41,849 nucleotides of DNA, taken from IMG/VR virus record IMGVR_UViG_3300010885_007698, positions 1-41,849 of that record. One strand, written 5' to 3'. Positions 38,911 to 41,849 of this stretch are shown piece after piece; positions within the stretch are counted from its first letter, which is position 1; the number at the start of each line of letters is the position of its first letter. A model generated the notes under the pieces. That model saw only the letters and a program-made list of their open reading frames with translations, ran no database searches and was not told the origin of the DNA. A program made the position numbers and the translations under genes. This DNA comes from a virus.

Positions 38911-39116
38911 GCGACTTCAACAAAGCATCAGAGGTTAAGTATGTGACCTTGCATGACTTCAATGAGCCAGCAAAGACCCAGCAGCAGTTCTACGACGAGT
39001 TGCGTAACGGCGTGATCGAAGAAGTGGCGCTGCATGTGGAGAAGCTCAAAAGCTTTGGGCAGGATACCGTGAGTTCTTTAACAATTTACATCAGAGAGAT
39101 GAAAAATCATGGGTGA
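38907..39116 (+). CDS. Small protein, hypothetical
   Basis: A 69-residue protein with 'KYVTLHDFNEPAKTQQQFYD' and 'VIEEVALHVEKLKSFGQDTV' then 'SLTIYIREMKNHG'. It appears to be a short strand and two helices, without Cys pairs, membrane segments or recognised domain. Its start overlaps the preceding stop (ATGA), and its stop lies inside the start of the next gene (8 shared bases). Function unknown. Confidence 0.65.
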   Translation: MSDFNKASEVKYVTLHDFNEPAKTQQQFYDELRNGVIEEVALHVEKLKSFGQDTVSSLTIYIREMKNHG

Positions 39117-39429
39117 AATTAAATTAAAAACGTCAAACACTTTTTTTCATTCAAAATTAAATAAAGAAAAAGAAGTGATTTTTTCAATTTTTGTCGAGAA
39201 CGATTCAGAGGGTGATGTTGAAGATGCATTCCATATGCTGTCAAAAGTATGGAGTTTAGATTTTCCTGTCAACGTTGAAATTCAAGCAAGTCTAAGCAAC
39301 CTTTTTAAGTCATTCATAAATTGGCATGGGGATGAGCCGATTGAGTCGGCTGAGTTTTTGAATGCTTTGCGCACAGAATGTTTGCAAATTATAAAAAAAA
39401 TAGACAAATTAACAGAAAAAGAATCATGA
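39109..39429 (+). CDS. AT-rich small protein, hypothetical
   Basis: A 106-residue protein ('EIKLKTSNTFFHSKLNKEKE', 'VIFSIFVENDSEGDVEDAFH', 'FLNALRTECLQIIKKIDKLT') with Lys, Ser, Phe and Ile-rich composition. Its DNA is clearly richer in A and T than the flanking genes, with many AAA, TTT and ATT codons, which suggests recent arrival or weak selection on codon use. The protein looks alpha/beta with no recognised motif. It ends overlapping a short broken frame. Function unknown. Confidence 0.6.
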   Translation: MGEIKLKTSNTFFHSKLNKEKEVIFSIFVENDSEGDVEDAFHMLSKVWSLDFPVNVEIQASLSNLFKSFINWHGDEPIESAEFLNALRTECLQIIKKIDKLTEKES

Positions 39430-39498
39430 TTGAAATATTAAAACAGGCGCTTGATTGCCAAAGCCGTTGAAAACAAACTCAAGGAGAAGAACACATGA
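39426..39498 (+). pseudogene. Frameshifted minigene remnant
   Basis: A frame starting ATG 39426 gives MIEILKQALDCQSR then stop at 39470. A second frame over the same bases gives LIAKAVENKLKEKNT with a stop at 39498, overlapping the next start as ATGA. One single-base change would join them as MIEILKQAL-IAKAVENKLKEKNT, a plausible small protein of a type common in phages. It may be a decayed gene, a programmed shift, or a sequencing indel. Confidence 0.4.
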
Positions 39499-39710
39499 CA
39501 CAAGAGCCACCTAAATATTCATTCAAAGCGTACTGGGAAACAGATGGTCGCATCGGTGTGGTTGCCTGCATTGTGAGACCAGATGGTGGTGTGCATTTGC
39601 TGAGTGAAATCTTAGACATACCGACTTCTACTGATTTGGCTCATGAGCATCAAGCCAGAATTGCCGCCTTCAAAGATGCAATGCAAAACGCTATGGAGCA
39701 AAACACATGA
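39495..39710 (+). CDS. Small protein, hypothetical
   Basis: A 71-residue protein: 'TQEPPKYSFKAYWETDGRIG' then 'VVACIVRPDGGVHLLSEILD' and a helix 'LAHEHQARIAAFKDAMQNAM'. It may have a small beta sheet followed by an amphipathic helix. AAGGAGAAG lies 8 bases before the ATG. The stop overlaps the next start (ATGA). No family recognised. Confidence 0.65.
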   Translation: MTQEPPKYSFKAYWETDGRIGVVACIVRPDGGVHLLSEILDIPTSTDLAHEHQARIAAFKDAMQNAMEQNT

Positions 39711-39829
39711 AACCATATGGATACGTCTGGACAAAAGACAAACACGAACCAAAGTTTTTTTGGATAGAAGGCCATGCTAAAGATGTTCAAAAACAATTTG
39801 GCGGCGATGTCGTGGCAGTTTATAAATGA
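39707..39829 (+). CDS. 40-residue protein, hypothetical
   Basis: A very short gene with 'KPYGYVWTKDKHEPKFFWIE' and 'GHAKDVQKQFGGDVVAVYK'. Start and stop both form ATGA overlaps with the neighbours, the strongest argument that it is real. It is rich in aromatic residues and looks like a small beta protein; nothing more can be said. Confidence 0.6.
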   Translation: MKPYGYVWTKDKHEPKFFWIEGHAKDVQKQFGGDVVAVYK

Positions 39830-40032
39830 AACTTAAAAACCATCCAGCATTTCCAACGCATGAAGCAAGAGATTCGGGCAGGGCTGGTATATCAACCTTG
39901 GACTACTTTGCTGCAAAAGCAATGCAGGCTCTTGTAGACACTGCGCCAGAAGGATACGAGTTGGACTATGACGACATCGCAAAGTCGGCATACAAGCAAG
40001 CAAAAGCCATGATGAGGGAGAGACAAACATGA
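39826..40032 (+). CDS. Small phage protein of the FAAKAMQ type
   Basis: A 68-residue protein with 'KLKNHPAFPTHEARDSGRAG', 'ISTLDYFAAKAMQALVDTAP' and 'YELDYDDIAKSAYKQAKAMM'. The core (L-DYFAAKAMQ...IA..AYKQA.AM) is a common small phage protein that I know by pattern; its role is unknown. Start and end overlap the neighbouring genes (ATGA each), so this region is one tightly coupled early cluster. Confidence 0.7.
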   Translation: MKLKNHPAFPTHEARDSGRAGISTLDYFAAKAMQALVDTAPEGYELDYDDIAKSAYKQAKAMMRERQT

Positions 40033-40559
40033 ATTGGATGCAAAGCAGAACTCCAGAGGAGCGTAAAGCAATTGCCGCAAAGTCGGTGGTTACTCGGCAA
40101 AAAAATATACAAGAACGAAAAGCGAGAGTGCTTGCCGATATGGATAAAAGAGATAGCCTGCGGCAAGAAATTAAGGAGCTTGAGGATCGAGTTAGCAAGT
40201 TGCGACGACTTGAAATTGTTAACAAGACCGCCATGACTTTGACAAGCCAAGCATTGTGGAGTGAAGCTGACATTGTTAAAACAGCAAATACTTGGGCTTT
40301 AGCTACGGGCATATATTTTTTAATTGATGGCGGCAAGATTGTTTATGTTGGTCAATCGGTCAATGTGTACTCAAGAATTTCCTATCATCACGACAAAGTG
40401 TTTGAAAGTTTTGCTTTTATCCCTTGTGAAAAAGAAATGTTGGACAAGCTTGAATCTTTGTACATTCATGTATTAAGGCCGCCTCTCAATGGCGATCATG
40501 TGGGTGGGGCAAAGCATGCGCCTATAGCTTTTGACAAGCTATTGAGAGCCAGCGCATGA
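40029..40559 (+). CDS. GIY-YIG nuclease domain protein
   Basis: A 176-residue protein. Residues 1-65 are a charged helix ('KRDSLRQEIKELEDRVSKLR'). The C-terminal domain (about 92-155) is a GIY-YIG endonuclease fold: 'GIYFLI' (94-99), 'IVYVGQS' (104-110), Arg116 in 'VYSRISYH', Glu142 in 'MLDKLESLYIH' (the metal-binding Glu) and Asn154 in 'PPLNGD'. The family cuts DNA in homing, repair or restriction evasion. No homing-type DNA-binding extension is seen, which would leave a small nicking or repair function. It overlaps both neighbours (ATGA) and is somewhat AT-rich. Confidence 0.85.
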   Translation: MNWMQSRTPEERKAIAAKSVVTRQKNIQERKARVLADMDKRDSLRQEIKELEDRVSKLRRLEIVNKTAMTLTSQALWSEADIVKTANTWALATGIYFLIDGGKIVYVGQSVNVYSRISYHHDKVFESFAFIPCEKEMLDKLESLYIHVLRPPLNGDHVGGAKHAPIAFDKLLRASA

Positions 40560-40753
40560 TTGATCGCCTGATCCTAAGTATGGTGTTGGGAACCGCCGGG
40601 TGGCATGGCCTGTACCCTGAGCCGCCGCAGCCGCCGACTGCCAGCCAATTGATGCAAAAGGCAAGAGCAGCATCGGTGAGCAATGTGTGCCTAAAAAAGA
40701 AGAAGACCAAGAAAGTTAAAGAACTTTGTGAAAGGTGGGAGAGACATGAGTGA
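40556..40753 (+). CDS. Small basic protein, hypothetical
   Basis: A 65-residue protein with a short hydrophobic start ('IDRLILSMVLGTAGWHGLYP'), a Pro-rich segment (EPPQPPTASQ) and a Lys-rich C-terminus ('LKKKKTKKVKELCERWERHE'). The hydrophobic start could be a weak signal or membrane segment. Start overlaps the nuclease stop (ATGA) and the end overlaps the next start by 8 bases. Function unknown. Confidence 0.55.
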   Translation: MIDRLILSMVLGTAGWHGLYPEPPQPPTASQLMQKARAASVSNVCLKKKKTKKVKELCERWERHE

Positions 40754-41090
40754 GCGAACGGTTGATCCGCATGAAGCCATTGATTACATGGTCAGCAAGG
40801 CAAAGGAATTTGCCAAAGCCAAGTCCGACAGGACGTACATGGAGGAGTACCGCAAGACCCTGAAAGCCGAGTTATGCAAGGATGCCCTTGCCAAAGGTTT
40901 TGAGGCGGTCAATGCGCAGGAGAGGGAGGCGTACAGCCACCCAACGTACAAAACCCACCTGGAGGCCATCAGGGAGGCTGTCAAGGACGAAGAGTACCTG
41001 CGGTGGATGCTGATAGCCGCCCAAGCTCGAATCGACGTATGGCGGTCACAGGAAGCGTCCAACAGGTCGATTGACAAGGCGGCAATGTGA
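40746..41090 (+). CDS. Helical phage protein of early cluster
   Basis: A 114-residue alpha-helical protein: 'VDPHEAIDYMVSKAKEFAKA', 'DRTYMEEYRKTLKAELCKDA', 'QEREAYSHPTYKTHLEAIRE', 'EEYLRWMLIAAQARIDVWRS'. The C-terminal motif with 'AAQARI.VWRS.EASNR' is one that I recall from small proteins near phage recombination genes, without a confirmed role. ATG 40746 is preceded by GGGAGA; a 6-residue upstream extension has no better ribosome site. The next gene starts with GTG overlapping its stop (GTGA). Confidence 0.7.
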   Translation: MSERTVDPHEAIDYMVSKAKEFAKAKSDRTYMEEYRKTLKAELCKDALAKGFEAVNAQEREAYSHPTYKTHLEAIREAVKDEEYLRWMLIAAQARIDVWRSQEASNRSIDKAAM

Positions 41091-41383
41091 CCACATTGGC
41101 AGAAAAACGACACATGTCTCTGGTGGCAGAGCTTGGCTGTGCTGTGTGCAGGCGCATGGGATATCCCGGTACACCTGCCGAACTCCACCACAAACGGGCA
41201 GGAACGGGGGCAGGAAGGCGCTCCAGCCACATGGAGGTCATACCGCTATGCCCAGAGCATCACAGGGGCAAGACGGGGCTGCACGGGCTTGGAACCAAGG
41301 GCTTCCCTAAGCACTACGGCTACGATGAGGACGATCTGCTGGCAGATGTTGCAAAATTGTTGGAATTAGGGGAAAACACCTAG
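41087..41383 (+). CDS. Ref-like/HNH nuclease-family protein
   Basis: A 98-residue protein with a zinc/HNH layout: Cys18 and Cys21 in 'LGCAVCRRMG', His34-His35 in 'AELHHKRAG', and 'IPLCPEHHRGKTGLHGL' with Cys55, His58, His59 and His66. The 'HHKRAG.G.G.R..H..VIPLCPEHH' pattern is that of the Ref (RecA-dependent nuclease) family of P1 and related phages. It would act in recombination. It starts with GTG that overlaps the previous stop by 4 bases. The gene fits with RusA, PD-(D/E)XK and SSB-like genes as a recombination set. Confidence 0.8.
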   Translation: MTTLAEKRHMSLVAELGCAVCRRMGYPGTPAELHHKRAGTGAGRRSSHMEVIPLCPEHHRGKTGLHGLGTKGFPKHYGYDEDDLLADVAKLLELGENT

Positions 41384-41415
41384 AAATATTTTTAGGCAAG
41401 ACGGTTTTTATGCAT

Positions 41416-41426
41416 TAACTCTGTTA
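41416..41426. promoter_or_regulatory. Operator-like palindrome, TAACTCTGTTA
   Basis: Exact copy of the TAACNNNGTTA motif, in an 88-base intergenic gap, 46 bases before the start at 41472. TGTTAAAGT overlaps it (41422-41430), as at 38475. The position suits control of the gene group that begins here. Confidence 0.55.
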
Positions 41427-41471
41427 AAGTTCTTTCACTGCAATTCGCAGGAACGATAAAAGGAAACAGAC

Positions 41472-41747
41472 ATGAATAACGACCTCGCCTTCAACGACGT
41501 AGACACACTGGGCCAACTCTTGGCTCAAATTGCTGACCTGACTAAGCAGGCTGACAAGATCAAAGACCAGATCAAAGATGGTGGTCAGACTGTTGAAGGT
41601 GTGCTGTTCAAGGCCACTTACATCGAAGCAAACCGCAAGGTTGTTGACACCAAGAAGATGTACGCTGACCTCGGTATCACCGAAGGCATGCTTGCCAAGT
41701 ACACCAGCATCTCTGCTGTGTTCTCTGTCAAAGTCACCTCACGTTAA
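41472..41747 (+). CDS. Small coiled-coil protein, hypothetical
   Basis: A 91-residue protein with 'NDVDTLGQLLAQIADLTKQA' and 'DKIKDQIKDGGQTVEGVLFK' (helical coiled coil) followed by a beta part 'TYIEANRKVVDTKKMYADLG' and 'AKYTSISAVFSVKVTSR'. The order DIDTLxxLxAEIAxLxxxxKxLKD...EG.LF..T...S.R...D is typical of a small early phage protein family without known role. The ribosome site is AAAGGAAACAG. It is under the operator-like site at 41416. Confidence 0.7.
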   Translation: MNNDLAFNDVDTLGQLLAQIADLTKQADKIKDQIKDGGQTVEGVLFKATYIEANRKVVDTKKMYADLGITEGMLAKYTSISAVFSVKVTSR

Positions 41748-41760
41748 TTAGGGAGCCATC

Positions 41761-41849
41761 ATGAGCATCAAAGTCGAATACCTCAAAAACCTCAAGATGT
41801 GGCATGCAGAGTACCGTGACGAGATTGGCACTCTTGGATTGGGCTTCAC
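41761..41849 (+). CDS. Partial gene at the window edge
   Basis: An open frame starts at ATG 41761, preceded by GGGAGCC. It reads SIKVEYLKNLKMWHAEYRDE and continues past the window edge. Too little remains to assign a family. Confidence 0.6.
   Translation, partial: MSIKVEYLKNLKMWHAEYRDEIGTLGLGF

Overview
The window is a continuous piece of a tailed double-stranded DNA phage (Caudoviricetes) with a short-tailed, P22-like (podovirus) virion plan. The signs are a major capsid protein, two gp4-like head-tail adaptors, a P22 gp10-like tail hub with a large insert, a giant repetitive tail fibre, and a set of big internal (ejection) proteins ending in a lytic transglycosylase. Spanins and lipoproteins mean a Gram-negative host. 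Gene style and the Lys/Gly-rich virion protein remind me of uncultured freshwater phages of Proteobacteria, but that is an impression, not a measurement. Terminase, portal and DNA polymerase are not in the window, and I see no integrase.

Layout. 1-12.7 kb, plus strand: head and head-tail genes (capsid, a Ser/Thr/Gly-rich structural protein, a KKGG-rich protein, small virion proteins, an adaptor with a lectin-like insert, a zinc-ribbon protein), then a 2388-residue fibre with roughly 85-90 YadA-head-like repeats. 12.7-17.0 kb: a small fibre-linked protein, two glycosyltransferase-like proteins and a dense lysis cassette (holin candidates, membrane proteins, two overlapping spanin-like pairs, an M15 peptidase endolysin). 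17.0-24.2 kb: second adaptor, tail protein and the 1702-residue tail hub. 24.2-26.1 kb: an acyl carrier protein, a beta-ketoacyl-ACP synthase with all four active-site residues, and a small unknown protein. 26.1-33.3 kb: four large internal virion proteins. A strong terminator at 33.4 kb closes this late module.

33.4-36.4 kb, minus strand: a compact DNA-metabolism operon (PD-(D/E)XK nuclease, winged-helix protein, SSB-like protein ending in DDDIPF, several small proteins, two of them under 60 residues). 36.4-36.55 kb is the divergent control region: two copies of the palindrome TAACNNNGTTA flank or overlap a promoter for a tRNA-Met(CAT) gene, followed by a Cro/YdaS-like helix-turn-helix gene. 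36.9-41.8 kb, plus strand: early genes (DUF1376 protein, RusA resolvase, GIY-YIG nuclease, Ref-like HNH protein and many small unknowns). The same palindrome recurs ahead of two more early gene groups, suggesting one small regulon.

The most unusual item is the ACP/ketosynthase pair inside the virion-protein gene cluster. It suggests that the phage carries out a dedicated acyl-transfer or condensation step late in infection. Its substrate and target cannot be read from the sequence.
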